DNA of 64,000 bases from Glycomyces artemisiae (GCF_003002955.1 NZ_PVTJ01000001.1:1-64000); one strand, 5' to 3'; numbered from the stretch's first letter, positions 16,686 to 26,530 are shown. Notes: generated by a model not told the origin, from the letters alone. Program-made: numbers and translations.

Positions 16686-18020
16686 ATGAAGTCCGTGCTG
16701 GCCGACCGCTACGTCCTGGAGCACGAGATCGCGCGGGGAGCGGTCGGCGTGGTCTGGCGGGCGTTCGACCGGATCACCGGCGACTGGGTGGCCGTCAAGA
16801 TCCTCCGCGAGGAGCTGCGCGGCGAGGCGGAGATCTTCGAGTCCTTCCGGGCCGAGGCCGAGATCCTGCGGACCATCGACCACCCCGGGGTCGTCGGCGT
16901 CAAGGACTTCATCGTCACCGACGCGGTCTGCGCGGTCGTCCTGGAGTTCATCGAGGGCCTGGACCTGCGCGAGCACCTGCGCCTCCACGGGCCCCTCCCG
17001 GCCGCCGAGGCCGCGCTGCGGTGCGCCAGCGCCGCCGAGACCCTCGCCGCGATCCACCGCTCCGGCTACCGCCACTCGGACGTCAAGCCCGGCAACCTCA
17101 TGCTGCACGGCGCCGAGGGCGTCAAGTTCGTCGACTTCGGCATCGCCCGCGCCGCCGCCTCCCGCACCGCGCCCTCCCACGGCACCCCCGAGTACATCGC
17201 CCCGGAGGTCGCCTCCGGCGACTCCGCGAGCACGGGCGTCGACAACTACGCGCTCGGCCTCGTCCTCTACGAGGCGCTCACCGCGCACAGCGCCTACCGG
17301 GGCGGGTCCATCACGGAGGTCGTCGAGCGCCACCTCACCCGCATCCCCGTCAAGCCCGCCGTCGTCGACCGCGACCTGTGGCAGGTCGTCGAGACGCTGC
17401 TGTCGCTCGACCCGCGCGCCCGCGGCGACCTCGACGCCGTCGCCGCCGAGCTGCGCCGCCTCGCCCCGCGCCTCTCCCGCCAGGCCACCGCGCCCATCGA
17501 ACCCGAACTGCGCGAACGGGACGCGACGAAATCCTTCGCCTACGAGCCCGTCACACCGCACGCCGGGGAGGGCATCGGCGCGCTCCTCGCCGCCGGGCAG
17601 GAGCCGCCGCCCGAGCCCGCGCGCCGCGGCCGGTTCCTCGTGGCCGCCTTGGTCCTCGTGGGCCTGGCGGCCGCGGCGGTCTGGGCCGTCGCGACCCTCA
17701 CCGGACCCGACGTCCCGAATGCGGAGAATGCGGGCGATCCGTCTGAAGAGGCCGGAACGTCCATCCCGGCCGGGGACCAGTCCTCTGGGGACCCAACGGA
17801 ACCGGCCTCCACTGAGTCCCCGTCCGGTGACGCTGCGTCCCCCACTCCCGAAGGGCCGGAGTCGGAGAGCCCCGACGGCGGGGTGGAATCAACTGATATG
17901 TCCGGATCAGAGGGTGAATCCGGAGGCTCCACTGAGGGCGGTTCCGACGATGAGTCGCCCGGATCGGACCTCATCGGTTCCCCCATGCCGACAAGTGAAA
18001 ACGGCCGCGACAGTCGATAA
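16686..18020 (+). CDS. Membrane Ser/Thr protein kinase
   Basis: 444 aa Hanks-type kinase. Glycine loop ARGAVGVVWRAFD (about residues 17-29), ATP-binding Lys in VAVKILREE, catalytic loop HSDVKPGNLM (about 130-139) with Ser where most kinases have Arg (HRD to HSD), and the metal-binding DFG in FVDFGIARA followed by APE in YIAPEVASG. A transmembrane helix at about 315-338 separates it from an extracellular Ser/Glu/Gly/Pro-rich acidic tail of about 100 residues with no PASTA repeat. ATG 16686 has GGGAG 5 nt upstream. It is divergent from the PP2C phosphatase. Confidence 0.92.
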   Translation: MKSVLADRYVLEHEIARGAVGVVWRAFDRITGDWVAVKILREELRGEAEIFESFRAEAEILRTIDHPGVVGVKDFIVTDAVCAVVLEFIEGLDLREHLRLHGPLPAAEAALRCASAAETLAAIHRSGYRHSDVKPGNLMLHGAEGVKFVDFGIARAAASRTAPSHGTPEYIAPEVASGDSASTGVDNYALGLVLYEALTAHSAYRGGSITEVVERHLTRIPVKPAVVDRDLWQVVETLLSLDPRARGDLDAVAAELRRLAPRLSRQATAPIEPELRERDATKSFAYEPVTPHAGEGIGALLAAGQEPPPEPARRGRFLVAALVLVGLAAAAVWAVATLTGPDVPNAENAGDPSEEAGTSIPAGDQSSGDPTEPASTESPSGDAASPTPEGPESESPDGGVESTDMSGSEGESGGSTEGGSDDESPGSDLIGSPMPTSENGRDSR

Positions 18021-18214
18021 TGATCCATGCGCGGCGAGTGACGCCGCGTCACCCGAACCGATGAGGGCGATGGGGATCACACGATTGGAATTCTCCGATC
18101 AAGCGTTGCAATACCGTATCGGTCGCCGTCGGATTCACAAGGCTTGCAGCGGAATCCGTGGTCACGCAGCATGAGTCATCGGTCGGGGTCTATCGACACA
18201 TTGGAGCTGTCCAC

Positions 18215-18243
18215 TTGTCAGGGCGGCATCCACATGGCATCCT
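18215..18243 (+). promoter_or_regulatory. Candidate promoter of PadR gene
   Basis: TTGTCA (18215-18220), 17-bp spacer, CATCCT (18238-18243), then 7 nt to ATG 18251; no Shine-Dalgarno, so a leaderless start is likely. Confidence 0.45.
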
Positions 18244-18250
18244 GTCGGGC

Positions 18251-18754
18251 ATGGCAGGAAAAGAACTCAACGCGACCTCGGCAGCATTGCTGGGCTTGCT
18301 TCACGAAGGACCGATGACCGGCGGACAACTCATGGCGGAGGCGACCCGTCGCCTCGGTCCGTACTGGACCATGACGCGCTCGCAGGTCTACCGCGAACTC
18401 CCCGCCCTCGCCGAAGGCGGCCTGGTGCGCGTCGGGAAGCCGGGGCCCCGCGCCTCGGTGCCCTACACCATCAGCGCCAACGGCAAGCGGGCGTTCACCC
18501 GCTGGCTCAACGAGCCGGCCCGGATCGGCCAGCTGCGCGACCCCGTCGCGCTGCGCACGGCCTTCCTCGACTACCTCTCGAAGGACACCGCCGACGAGAT
18601 GTTCGCCGACGCGGTCGAGCAGCACCAGGAGGCCTTGGCAGAGGCCCGTGCCGCCGCGAAGGACTACGCCGACGAGGACCCGAACGCCGCCGTCGCGATG
18701 GAGTTCGCGATCGGCTACCACCGCTCGGCCCTCAGCTGGCTGAAGAAGCGGTAG
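18251..18754 (+). CDS. PadR-family transcriptional regulator
   Basis: 167 aa. N-terminal winged helix (about residues 8-85) of the PadR family: LNATSAALLGLLHEGPMTGGQLMAEATRRLG, WTMTRSQVYRELPALAEGGLVRVGKPG, PYTISANGKRAFTRWL. The helical C-terminus (DEMFADAVEQHQEALAEARAAAKDY) is the usual dimerisation domain. It stands alone, and its target is not evident. The start at ATG 18251 fits the leaderless promoter; the frame upstream lacks coding character. Confidence 0.88.
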   Translation: MAGKELNATSAALLGLLHEGPMTGGQLMAEATRRLGPYWTMTRSQVYRELPALAEGGLVRVGKPGPRASVPYTISANGKRAFTRWLNEPARIGQLRDPVALRTAFLDYLSKDTADEMFADAVEQHQEALAEARAAAKDYADEDPNAAVAMEFAIGYHRSALSWLKKR

Positions 18755-18805
18755 ACGGCTAGACCCCCGGCCCGCGGGCCGGACGCACGAGATCAAGCAC
18801 GGAGC

Positions 18806-18836
18806 GGGACGCGGCCCTGAGGGGCTCGCGTCCCGT
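18806..18836 (+). terminator. Terminator-like hairpin before prfB
   Basis: GGGACGC ... GCGTCCC arms with an internal GGCCCTGAGGGGCTC section; ends transcription from the PadR gene ahead of the separate prfB promoter. Confidence 0.5.
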
Positions 18837-18860
18837 TTCGTATGAGCCCGAATACAGGCG

Positions 18861-18866
18861 TACCCT
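18861..18866 (+). promoter_or_regulatory. -10 hexamer TACCCT, leaderless prfB start
   Basis: TACCCT followed by 8 nt and GTG at 18875, no Shine-Dalgarno. Confidence 0.5.
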
Positions 18867-18874
18867 GATCTGTT

Positions 18875-19993
<1,119 letters not shown>

Positions 19994-19996
19994 CAC

Positions 19997-20035
19997 CGGA
20001 TCGTAGATCCTGTTTCGTATAGGATCTACGATCCG
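19997..20035 (+). terminator. prfB terminator
   Basis: Perfect 15-bp arms CGGATCGTAGATCCT (19997-20011) and AGGATCTACGATCCG (20021-20035), loop of 9 nt. It is unusually AT-rich for a stem in this genome. Confidence 0.75.
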
Positions 20036-20223
20036 CTGTGGACCCCCCGTGCCCGCCCGGTGACCCTCCGGCGACCCCGCATGGGCCTCCTGACCACATG
20101 TGCTTCCCCCGTTCGGACGAAATCACGTCGTTACCACCGGGCGGTCGTGACATATGGGTCGGAAACGACGGAATATGCCACGCTTGTGCTGGAGCCGCCG
20201 GACCGCCTCCGGAATTCGGCGGA

Positions 20224-20229
20224 TAGACT
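20224..20229 (+). promoter_or_regulatory. -10 hexamer TAGACT, leaderless ftsE start
   Basis: TAGACT followed by 7 nt and GTG at 20237, no Shine-Dalgarno. Confidence 0.6.
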
Positions 20230-20236
20230 CCGCCTC

Positions 20237-20917
20237 GTGATTCAGCTTGAGGGTGTAACCAAGCACTACCCCCGGTCGAACCGGCCCTCGGTCGAGGACA
20301 TGAACGTCTTCATCGACAAGGGAGAGTTCGTCTTCTTCATCGGCCCGACCGGTGCGGGTAAGTCCACGATCATCAAGCTCCTGCTCCGCGAAGAGATCCC
20401 GGACAAGGGCAAGATCACCGTCGGGGACACCGACGTGACCCGGCTGCGCCGCTGGAAGACCCCGGCGTACCGCCGGAGCATCGGCTGCGTGTTCCAGGAC
20501 TTCCGGCTCCTGCCGAACCGCACCGCGGCCGAGAACGTGGCGTTCGCGCTGGAGGTCATCGGCAAGCCCAAGTCCGTGGCCCGCCGCGTCGTCCCCGAGG
20601 TCCTCGAACTGGTCGGCCTCGGCGGCAAGGAGCACCGCTACCCGCACGAGCTCTCCGGCGGCGAGCAGCAGCGCGTCGCCGTGGCCCGCGCGTTCGTCAA
20701 CCGCCCGCTCCTCCTGCTGGCCGACGAGCCCACCGGCAACCTCGACCCCGACACCTCGATCGAGATCATGCGGCTCCTCGACCGGATCAGCCGGACCGGC
20801 ACCACCATCCTCATGGTCACCCACGACTCCAACATCGTGAACCAGATGCGCCGCCGCGTCATCGAGATCGAGAACGGCCAGATCGTCCGCGACCAGGCTC
20901 GCGGCGTCTACGGCTGA
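20237..20917 (+). CDS. ftsE: Cell division ATP-binding protein FtsE
   Basis: 226 aa ABC ATPase. Walker [10 protein letters not shown] (about residue 38), Q loop [12 protein letters not shown], signature [14 protein letters not shown], Walker [14 protein letters not shown], and switch His in VTHDS. FtsE with FtsX forms a membrane complex that does not transport but switches on peptidoglycan hydrolases at the septum. The start is GTG 20237, just before [10 protein letters not shown]; the frame is open further upstream, but that sequence is the promoter region. It is followed after 22 bp by ftsX. Confidence 0.95.
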   Translation: MIQLEGVTKHYPRSNRPSVEDMNVFIDKGEFVFFIGPTGAGKSTIIKLLLREEIPDKGKITVGDTDVTRLRRWKTPAYRRSIGCVFQDFRLLPNRTAAENVAFALEVIGKPKSVARRVVPEVLELVGLGGKEHRYPHELSGGEQQRVAVARAFVNRPLLLLADEPTGNLDPDTSIEIMRLLDRISRTGTTILMVTHDSNIVNQMRRRVIEIENGQIVRDQARGVYG

Positions 20918-20939
20918 GCGAAAGGCAGAACCAGAGCTA

Positions 20940-21815
20940 ATGCGCGCGAAGTACGTGATGTCCGAGGTCTTCCTCGGACTGTGGCGCAACATCTCCATGA
21001 CCGTCGCCATGATCATCACCATGGCCGTCTCGCTGACGATGCTCGGCGCGGGCCTGCTGCTGTACAACCAGGTCGACGTGATCGAGGAGTACTACCAGAC
21101 CAACCTCGAAGTGGTGGTCTACCTCGACCGCGACATCGACCAGGCGACCACGGACCAGCTCCAGGCGGACCTGGAGGCCAGCGGCTACGCCGAGCAGGTC
21201 GTGTTCGAGTCCAAGGACAAGGCCTACGAGCGGTTCAAGGACACGTTCGAGGAGTCCGAGGACCTCGTCAACTCCGTCGACGCCGAAGTCCTCCCCGCGG
21301 CCTTCCGCATCAAGATGAAGGACATCAACGACGCGCCGAAGCTCATCGCGGACTTCCAGGAGCGCGAGGGCGTCTACCAGGTGACCAACCAGCGCGACAT
21401 CCTCCAGCAGGTGTTCGACATCCTCGGCGGGGCCCAGCGCCTCACCCTGATCGTCGCGCTCGTCCAGGGCGTCGCCGCGCTCATGCTGGTCGCCAACACG
21501 ATCCAGGTCGCCGCGTACTCGCGGCGCCGCGAGGTCGCCATCATGAAGCTCGTCGGCGCGCCGAACTGGTTCGTCCAGGCGCCGTTCGTCCTGGAGGCCG
21601 TCTTCGCCGGCGTCATCGGCGCGATCTTCGCGTTCGCGACGCTCATCGCCGCGAAGTTCCTCGTCATCGACGGCCAGTTCAAGGACCTGTTCTCCCTGAT
21701 GCCGCCGATCAGCATGCAGTCGATCCTGCTGCTCCTGCCGATCCTGACGGGCATCTCCGCGCTCATCTCCGCGGTCACCGCGTGGATCACGTTGCGGTTC
21801 AACATCAAGGTCTGA
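20940..21815 (+). CDS. ftsX: Cell division protein FtsX
   Basis: 291 aa. Four transmembrane segments in the FtsX arrangement: one near the N-terminus (ISMTVAMIITMAVSLTMLGAGLLLY), a large extracellular domain (about 55-170) that senses or binds a hydrolase partner, then three near the C-terminus (RLTLIVALVQGVAALMLVA; AVFAGVIGAIFAFATLIA; ILLLLPILTGISALISAVTAW). The RRREVAIMKLVGAPNWFVQ cytoplasmic loop is the family signature. Together with FtsE and the adjacent coiled-coil M23 peptidase it forms a complete septal hydrolase-activation module. Confidence 0.95.
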   Translation: MRAKYVMSEVFLGLWRNISMTVAMIITMAVSLTMLGAGLLLYNQVDVIEEYYQTNLEVVVYLDRDIDQATTDQLQADLEASGYAEQVVFESKDKAYERFKDTFEESEDLVNSVDAEVLPAAFRIKMKDINDAPKLIADFQEREGVYQVTNQRDILQQVFDILGGAQRLTLIVALVQGVAALMLVANTIQVAAYSRRREVAIMKLVGAPNWFVQAPFVLEAVFAGVIGAIFAFATLIAAKFLVIDGQFKDLFSLMPPISMQSILLLLPILTGISALISAVTAWITLRFNIKV

Positions 21816-21873
21816 CCCTCACCTGATCGGGGCGATGAGCGCCGATCCGCCTGAACATCCGTCGCAGATGGAC

Positions 21874-21879
21874 TAGATT
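21874..21879 (+). promoter_or_regulatory. -10 hexamer TAGATT, leaderless M23 gene
   Basis: TAGATT followed by 8 nt and ATG at 21888. Confidence 0.55.
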
Positions 21880-21887
21880 CTGGCGTT

Positions 21888-23123
21888 ATGAGGCGAATCG
21901 GATGGCTGCTCGCGGCCCTGCTCTTCACGGCGGGGACCGCGAGCAGTCCCGCATTCGGGGTCTCCCAGTCCGATCTGGACGAGGTCGACCGCCAGAAGGC
22001 CGAGATGGCCGCCGAGCTCGAAGACGCCTCCGACGAGGTCCGCGCCGCGGGCGCCGTCCTCGCCGAGACCGAGGCCCGCCTGCCCGGCGCCCAGCACGAC
22101 GTCGACGTCGCCCAGGGCCGCGTCGCCGCCGCCGAAGCCGAGTCCGCGCAGGCCGCCCGCGAAGCCGAGGCCGCCCGCGAGGCGCTCGCCGCCGCTGAGG
22201 ACGAGTACGCCGCGGCGGCCGCCGCCGTCGACGAGGCCCGCGAGTCCCGCGCCGCCCTGTTCAACGCCACCGCCCGCGGCGCCGAACTGCTCACCGTCGA
22301 CGCGATCCTCGCCTCCGACGACCCTTCCGAGGCCGTCGACGGCCTCACCTACCTCGAATTCCTCATGGACGGCAAGGAGCAGGCCGTGCAGGAGGTCACC
22401 CTCTCGCGCCGCGAGGCCGCCAACGCCGAGAACGCCGCCGCCGCGGCCGAGGCCGAAGCGGCGGAGGCCGAGGCCGCCGCCGCGCAGGCCCTCGCCGACG
22501 CCCAGGCCCGCGAGGCCGAGGCCCATGCCGCGCAGCTCGCCGTCCAGCAGCTCCAGGCCGACCAGGAGGCCGCGCTCGCGGTCGCCGAGTCCTCCCGCGA
22601 CGAGGCCCAGGCCGACTACGACGAGCTCGAAGCCGAGTCCGAGCGCCTCGCCGACCAGCTGCGCCGCGAGGACGACGACGACAACGACCACGGCGGCGGC
22701 TCGTCCTCCGGCGGCGGTGGTGGCGGCGGCTGGGTCGTGCCCGTCGACGGCTGGAAGTCCTCGGACTTCGGCTGGCGGATGCACCCGATCTTCGGGTACG
22801 CGCGCCTCCACGGCGGCACCGACTTCGCGGCGTCCTCGGGCACCACGATCCACGCCGCGGCCTCCGGCAAAGTGGTCTACGCGGGCTGGAGCTCCGGCTA
22901 CGGGAAGCTCACGTGCATCTCGCACGGCGGTGGCATCACCAGCTGCTACGCGCACCAGTCGAGCATCTGGGTCTCCTACGGCGAGCACGTCGACCGCGAC
23001 GAGGGCATCGGCGCGGTCGGCACCACCGGCGACAGCACCGGCCCGCACCTGCACTTCGAGGTGCGCGTCGACGGCGAGCGCGTCAACCCCGTGCCGTACC
23101 TGCCGTCCTGCCTGTGCCGATAA
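21888..23123 (+). CDS. Secreted coiled-coil M23 metallopeptidase (FtsEX partner)
   Basis: 411 aa. Signal peptide (about 1-28, RIGWLLAALLFTAGTASSPAFG), long Ala/Glu-rich coiled coil (about 30-265) like EnvC/PcsB-type FtsEX partners, a Gly/Ser hinge, then a LytM/M23 domain. The zinc-site residues are all present: H-x3-D in HGGTDF, the His in CYAHQ, and HLHFE. It should therefore cleave peptidoglycan cross-bridges or stems itself, unlike EnvC, which is degenerate. The adjacency to ftsX supports activation by FtsEX at the division site (inference). A leaderless ATG start separates it transcriptionally from ftsEX. Confidence 0.9.
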   Translation: MRRIGWLLAALLFTAGTASSPAFGVSQSDLDEVDRQKAEMAAELEDASDEVRAAGAVLAETEARLPGAQHDVDVAQGRVAAAEAESAQAAREAEAAREALAAAEDEYAAAAAAVDEARESRAALFNATARGAELLTVDAILASDDPSEAVDGLTYLEFLMDGKEQAVQEVTLSRREAANAENAAAAAEAEAAEAEAAAAQALADAQAREAEAHAAQLAVQQLQADQEAALAVAESSRDEAQADYDELEAESERLADQLRREDDDDNDHGGGSSSGGGGGGGWVVPVDGWKSSDFGWRMHPIFGYARLHGGTDFAASSGTTIHAAASGKVVYAGWSSGYGKLTCISHGGGITSCYAHQSSIWVSYGEHVDRDEGIGAVGTTGDSTGPHLHFEVRVDGERVNPVPYLPSCLCR

Positions 23124-23150
23124 GCTTTCGACGTACGACTGTTCGATCGT

Positions 23151-23156
23151 TAAGCT
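23151..23156 (+). promoter_or_regulatory. -10 hexamer TAAGCT, leaderless smpB start
   Basis: TAAGCT followed by 6 nt and GTG at 23163, no Shine-Dalgarno. Confidence 0.6.
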
Positions 23157-23162
23157 TGCCTG

Positions 23163-23669
23163 GTGTCCAAGAAGAAGCAGGAAAAGGTCAAGCACTCGGG
23201 TCCCGAGCGCTCGGTGGTGACCACCAACCGGAAGGCCCGCCACGACTACGAGATCCTGGACACCTTCGAGGCCGGGATGGTCCTGTCGGGCACCGAGGTC
23301 AAGGCGCTGCGCCAGGGCCGGGGGAACATCGTCGACGCGTACGCCGAGATCCACAACGGCGAGGCCCGCGTCCACAACTTCCACATCCCCGAGTACGACT
23401 ACGGGACGTGGACGAACCACCCGCCGCGGCGCATCCGCAAGCTCCTGCTGCACCGCTCCGAGATCGACAAGCTCGCGCCGAAGCTCGACGAGGCCGGCCT
23501 CACGCTCGTCCCGCTGTCGGTGTACTTCCAGAACGGGTACGCCAAGATGGAGCTGGGCCTGGGCCGCGGGCGCAAGAACTACGACAAGCGCCAGGCCATC
23601 GCCAAGCGCGAGTCCGACCGCGAGATCGAGCGGGCCATCGGCCGCGCCAACAAGCGCGGCGGGAGCTGA
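23163..23669 (+). CDS. smpB: SsrA-binding protein SmpB
   Basis: 168 aa. Binds tmRNA and delivers it to stalled ribosomes. Diagnostic stretches: [48 protein letters not shown], the [14 protein letters not shown] loop, [13 protein letters not shown], and a basic C-terminal tail ([19 protein letters not shown]) that mimics mRNA in the decoding centre. Its RNA partner ssrA lies about 100 bp downstream. A leaderless GTG start. Confidence 0.97.
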   Translation: MSKKKQEKVKHSGPERSVVTTNRKARHDYEILDTFEAGMVLSGTEVKALRQGRGNIVDAYAEIHNGEARVHNFHIPEYDYGTWTNHPPRRIRKLLLHRSEIDKLAPKLDEAGLTLVPLSVYFQNGYAKMELGLGRGRKNYDKRQAIAKRESDREIERAIGRANKRGGS

Positions 23670-23685
23670 CGGGAATATCGGGTCG

Positions 23686-23707
23686 ACCCCGTCCGTTGAG
23701 ACGGGGT
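23686..23707 (+). terminator. smpB terminator overlapping a possible ssrA promoter
   Basis: Arms ACCCCGTC (23686-23693) and GACGGGGT (23700-23707). The last T begins TAGAAT (23707-23712), a good -10 hexamer about 60 nt before the mature tmRNA 5' end. Confidence 0.5.
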
Positions 23708-23773
23708 AGAATTCCACAGCACAACTGAACAGGGTGATGAACACTCACTCGACGTTGCACCTGGCACCATCCA

Positions 23774-24150
23774 GGGGCTGATCGGTTTCGACTCCGTACG
23801 TTGACGTGAGGGAAGCGGGTCGAGGAAGCCAACGCCGTCTCGTAAACCGATGTTGGAAACCAATAAGTGCCAACGCAAAGCAACGCACTGACTTCGCCCT
23901 CGCTGCCTAAGCGAGCGTGAAGTTTGCCGTTCCAGGGGCGCATCCGCCCTGGACCAGCGGCATCATCTGAGGATGCTGTGGCCGTCGTCTTGATCGCTGG
24001 GACGCCGTCCGAGACTTTCGGCGATTAGAGCCCGTCGCACCGACTCGTCCGCGTGATCGGTGGGGCTCGATAAAAGGCACAGCGGACTGCACCCGGAGAA
24101 GCCTCACGAAGGCCGCGGAGGACCAGGGTTCGATTCCCTGCAGCTCCACC
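23774..24150 (+). ncRNA. ssrA: Transfer-messenger RNA
   Basis: The tRNA-like ends are visible: 5' GGGGCTGATCGGTTTCGACTC and a 3' T-arm (GGTTCGATTCC) with acceptor strand CAGCTCC (24141-24147) pairing to GGGGCTG. The tag reading frame is at 23869-23910 and reads ANAKQRTDFALAA then TAA, with the conserved hydrophobic ALAA terminus recognised by Clp proteases; resume codon GCC at 23869. The CCA is not fully encoded, so the 3' end is approximate. It rescues stalled ribosomes with SmpB. Confidence 0.93.
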
Positions 24151-24154
24151 GACA

Positions 24155-24191
24155 GACAAGGCCGGGACGCGGAAGCGTCGCGGCCTTTGTC
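24155..24191 (+). terminator. ssrA terminator
   Basis: Outer arms GACAAGGCC and GGCCTTTGTC (one bulge) enclosing an inner hairpin with a GGAA loop, immediately after tmRNA. It also lies downstream of the minus-strand gene ending at 24207. Confidence 0.65.
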
Positions 24192-24206
24192 GTGTCCGGG
24201 GCCCGT

Positions 24207-25337
24207 TCAGGCCGCTGCGCAGGCGCGGCGGCGGTAGGCGTCGAAGACGGTGCGGGCGTCGGGGCCGAAGTCCTCCCAGGGGCGGGCCGAGGCGTCGGTG
24301 GCGAGCTGGGCGAACAGGGGGACGGCCTCGGCGCCGCGACCGGCGTTGACCAGGCCGTACGCGGCCCAGCTGCGGTCGGCGTTCGTGTAGGGGCCCGTCG
24401 CCCCCTCCCGGGTGCCGAGGCGGTGGAGGACCGCGTCGAGGGCGCGGTGGACGCGCGGGTCCTTCCAGACGTGCTCGTTGACGTCCTCGTAGTCGTAGGC
24501 GGCCGCGACGACCAGGAACGCGAGCGACGAATGCGCGGCGGCGGCCCGCTCGGCGAAGGCGAACAGCGGGTCGTAGGAGCCCTGCCCCTCGGGGGACCAG
24601 TACATGAGCGCGAACTCGTGCCCGGCGCGGTGGAGCGGGTCGCGGGCCTGGAGCTCGCGCCAGATCGCATTGAACGTGTCGGCGTCGTAGCCGCGGGCGC
24701 GCGCAAGGACGACGAGCGTGAACCACGGGGTCGGGTCCTCGGGGGCGAGCCGGGCCGCGTGCTGCGCGGCGGCCTCGGTGCGCGCGACCGTCCGGTAGAA
24801 CGCGTCGTGCTGCTCCGGTGTGGTCTCCTCCGGAGGCCGATCGCCGCGCAGTTTCCATGCGAGCCAGAACAGGCCGTGGGCGTCGACCACGGCGATGTGG
24901 CGCTCGTCGCCGCCTGCGGCGCGCCACGCCTGGAGCCACGCGCCGTCGGCGGCGGCGGCCTCGCCGAGGGCGTGGACGGCGGCCGAGCGCGTCGTCCACT
25001 CCTCGTAGCTGCGCTGGAGCAGGTCGGCGGCGGGCCTCCAGTCGCCCCGGCGCGCGGCGGCGACGGCCGCGGCGATCGCGGGCACCGCGCGGCTCACGTC
25101 GGTGCTGAGCGCGGCCGCCGGAGGCATGCCCCACCTGGTGACGTCCACGGGCGGCATGTCGGGCAGGCCGGGGATGACCTCGGCGGGGTTGACCGTGGGG
25201 TCGGTCGCCTGGATGAGGGCGATGACGTCGGACTGGGACACGGTGTCCATGTACGCGGAGAGGGACTGGCCGCGCCGCTTCGCCTCCTTCCGCATGGACA
25301 TCAGGACGCGGGTCTTCGCCTTCAGGAGCAGTGCCAT
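24207..25337 (-). CDS. TPR-like hypothetical protein
   Basis: 376 aa, soluble, not assigned. The N-terminus is basic (LLLKAKTRVLMSMRKEAKRRGQ), then helical Ala-rich repeats with Trp/Asp positions (AAAVAAARRGDWRPAADLL; AAQHAARLAPEDPTPWFTLVVLARARGYD) that resemble TPR-type helical hairpins. ATG 25337 lies inside the end of the M48 gene (16-bp overlap), so the three genes 27153-24207 form a tightly coupled operon. The much longer open frame extending to 26510 is antisense-type read-through in another frame of the M48 gene and is rejected. Confidence 0.7.
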   Translation of the reverse strand: MALLLKAKTRVLMSMRKEAKRRGQSLSAYMDTVSQSDVIALIQATDPTVNPAEVIPGLPDMPPVDVTRWGMPPAAALSTDVSRAVPAIAAAVAAARRGDWRPAADLLQRSYEEWTTRSAAVHALGEAAAADGAWLQAWRAAGGDERHIAVVDAHGLFWLAWKLRGDRPPEETTPEQHDAFYRTVARTEAAAQHAARLAPEDPTPWFTLVVLARARGYDADTFNAIWRELQARDPLHRAGHEFALMYWSPEGQGSYDPLFAFAERAAAAHSSLAFLVVAAAYDYEDVNEHVWKDPRVHRALDAVLHRLGTREGATGPYTNADRSWAAYGLVNAGRGAEAVPLFAQLATDASARPWEDFGPDARTVFDAYRRRACAAA

Positions 25338-26530
25338 GAGGTGTTCGCCTTTCCGGTGGTCAAGGTGAGCAGTGCGCGCAGGGGCGCGGTGTCGGGGTCG
25401 TCGGCCACGGCGGCGTCGAGCGCCGCCGGGAGCGCGGTGCGGGCGTCCGCGCCGGTCAGCGCCGCGGCGGCCGCCCCGTGCAGGCCGTCGCGGACGTACA
25501 GGCGGGCGCGTTCGCGCCGCACCCGCGGCGGGTCGCCAGGCGAGGCCGGGGCGAGGTCGGGCAGGAGCCCCGCGTCGAGCGCGTCGAGGAGCACCGGCAG
25601 GGACGGTTCGCGGCCGGTGGCCCGGGCCGCGTTCGCAAGGACCGCATCGGTGTTCGCGGGCGGACCGGCGACGGCGCCGAAGAGGCGCTCGGAGTCGCGC
25701 AGCAGCCCGGCCGCGGCTCCGGCCGGGACCGGCACCGAACCGGGCGCGCGCATCGCGGCGACCGCCGCGATGCGCCGGGCCGTCGGCGGATGCGTGTCGT
25801 ACGGGTCCGCCGCGGCGGGACCGGACGGGTCGAGCAGTGCGAGCGCGCCAGCGGTCGCCGCCGAACCGGCCGCGAGCGCGGCGGCGCGGTCCGCGGCCTG
25901 CTCCTGGGCCCGCGCGAGGCCCGCGGAGGCGCGCAGCACGAACGTGCCGTAGCGGTCGAGCACGGCGCGCAGGCCCCGCTGGAGGAGATCGTCCCCGTTC
26001 AGCGCGCCGAGGGTCCGCACGTAGGTGCGGCGGCTGCGGTAGGCGGCCCCGGCGAAGCGGGTGTCGCGGCCCGCGTAGTGCGCGAGCTCGTGGGCGAGGA
26101 CCGCGGCGAGCTGCGCGGCGGTCATCGCCGCGAACAGCGGCGCGCCCACGGACATGGTCCGGTGCGTGCGGCACCCGCGGCGGTCCTCCCTGACGGCGGC
26201 GTTCGCGTCGGCGGTCAGGCGGATCTCGTGCGGCGCACCGGTGCCGACGGCCGCGGCGAGCACGCGGACCAGGGCCCACAGGCGCGGCTGGTCGCGCTCC
26301 TCCACGAGGACGCCGTCCGGCGGTTCGCGGTCGGCGGCGGCGAGCGCCCACAGGCCGTACCCGAGGGCCGCCAGGAGCGGCAGGAGCGCGACCGCGATCT
26401 TCGCGCCTCCCCACGGGGACACCGTGAACGCGTACGCGACGCCGCCGAGGAGGCCGCCCCCGACCGCGAGGATCAGCGCGGGGACGGCCCCGGTCAGCGC
26501 CGCCCACCACAGGGCCCGCAGCGAGGTCAG
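25322..26530 (-). CDS. M48-family membrane metalloprotease, probable CTG start
   Basis: 402 aa. Two N-terminal transmembrane segments (ALTGAVPALILAVGGGLLGGVAYAF; KIAVALLPLLAALGYGLWALA), then the zinc motif HELAH in AAVLAHELAHYAG and the third-ligand helix EQAADRAAAL, as in HtpX-like proteases. No ATG, GTG or TTG lies at a sensible N-terminus. CTG at 26530 overlaps the upstream stop as CTGA and has GAAGGA 6 nt before it, so I take CTG as the start. Preceding and following genes overlap it, indicating one operon. The role is probably membrane protein quality control (family knowledge). Confidence 0.75.
   Translation of the reverse strand: MTSLRALWWAALTGAVPALILAVGGGLLGGVAYAFTVSPWGGAKIAVALLPLLAALGYGLWALAAADREPPDGVLVEERDQPRLWALVRVLAAAVGTGAPHEIRLTADANAAVREDRRGCRTHRTMSVGAPLFAAMTAAQLAAVLAHELAHYAGRDTRFAGAAYRSRRTYVRTLGALNGDDLLQRGLRAVLDRYGTFVLRASAGLARAQEQAADRAAALAAGSAATAGALALLDPSGPAAADPYDTHPPTARRIAAVAAMRAPGSVPVPAGAAAGLLRDSERLFGAVAGPPANTDAVLANAARATGREPSLPVLLDALDAGLLPDLAPASPGDPPRVRRERARLYVRDGLHGAAAAALTGADARTALPAALDAAVADDPDTAPLRALLTLTTGKANTSWHCS

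Noticed and set aside
24207-26510. A 767-aa open frame on the minus strand
   Set aside because: Only its last 376 codons (from ATG 25337) look like a protein. The upstream part is Arg/Pro/Gly-rich out-of-frame reading of the M48 protease gene.
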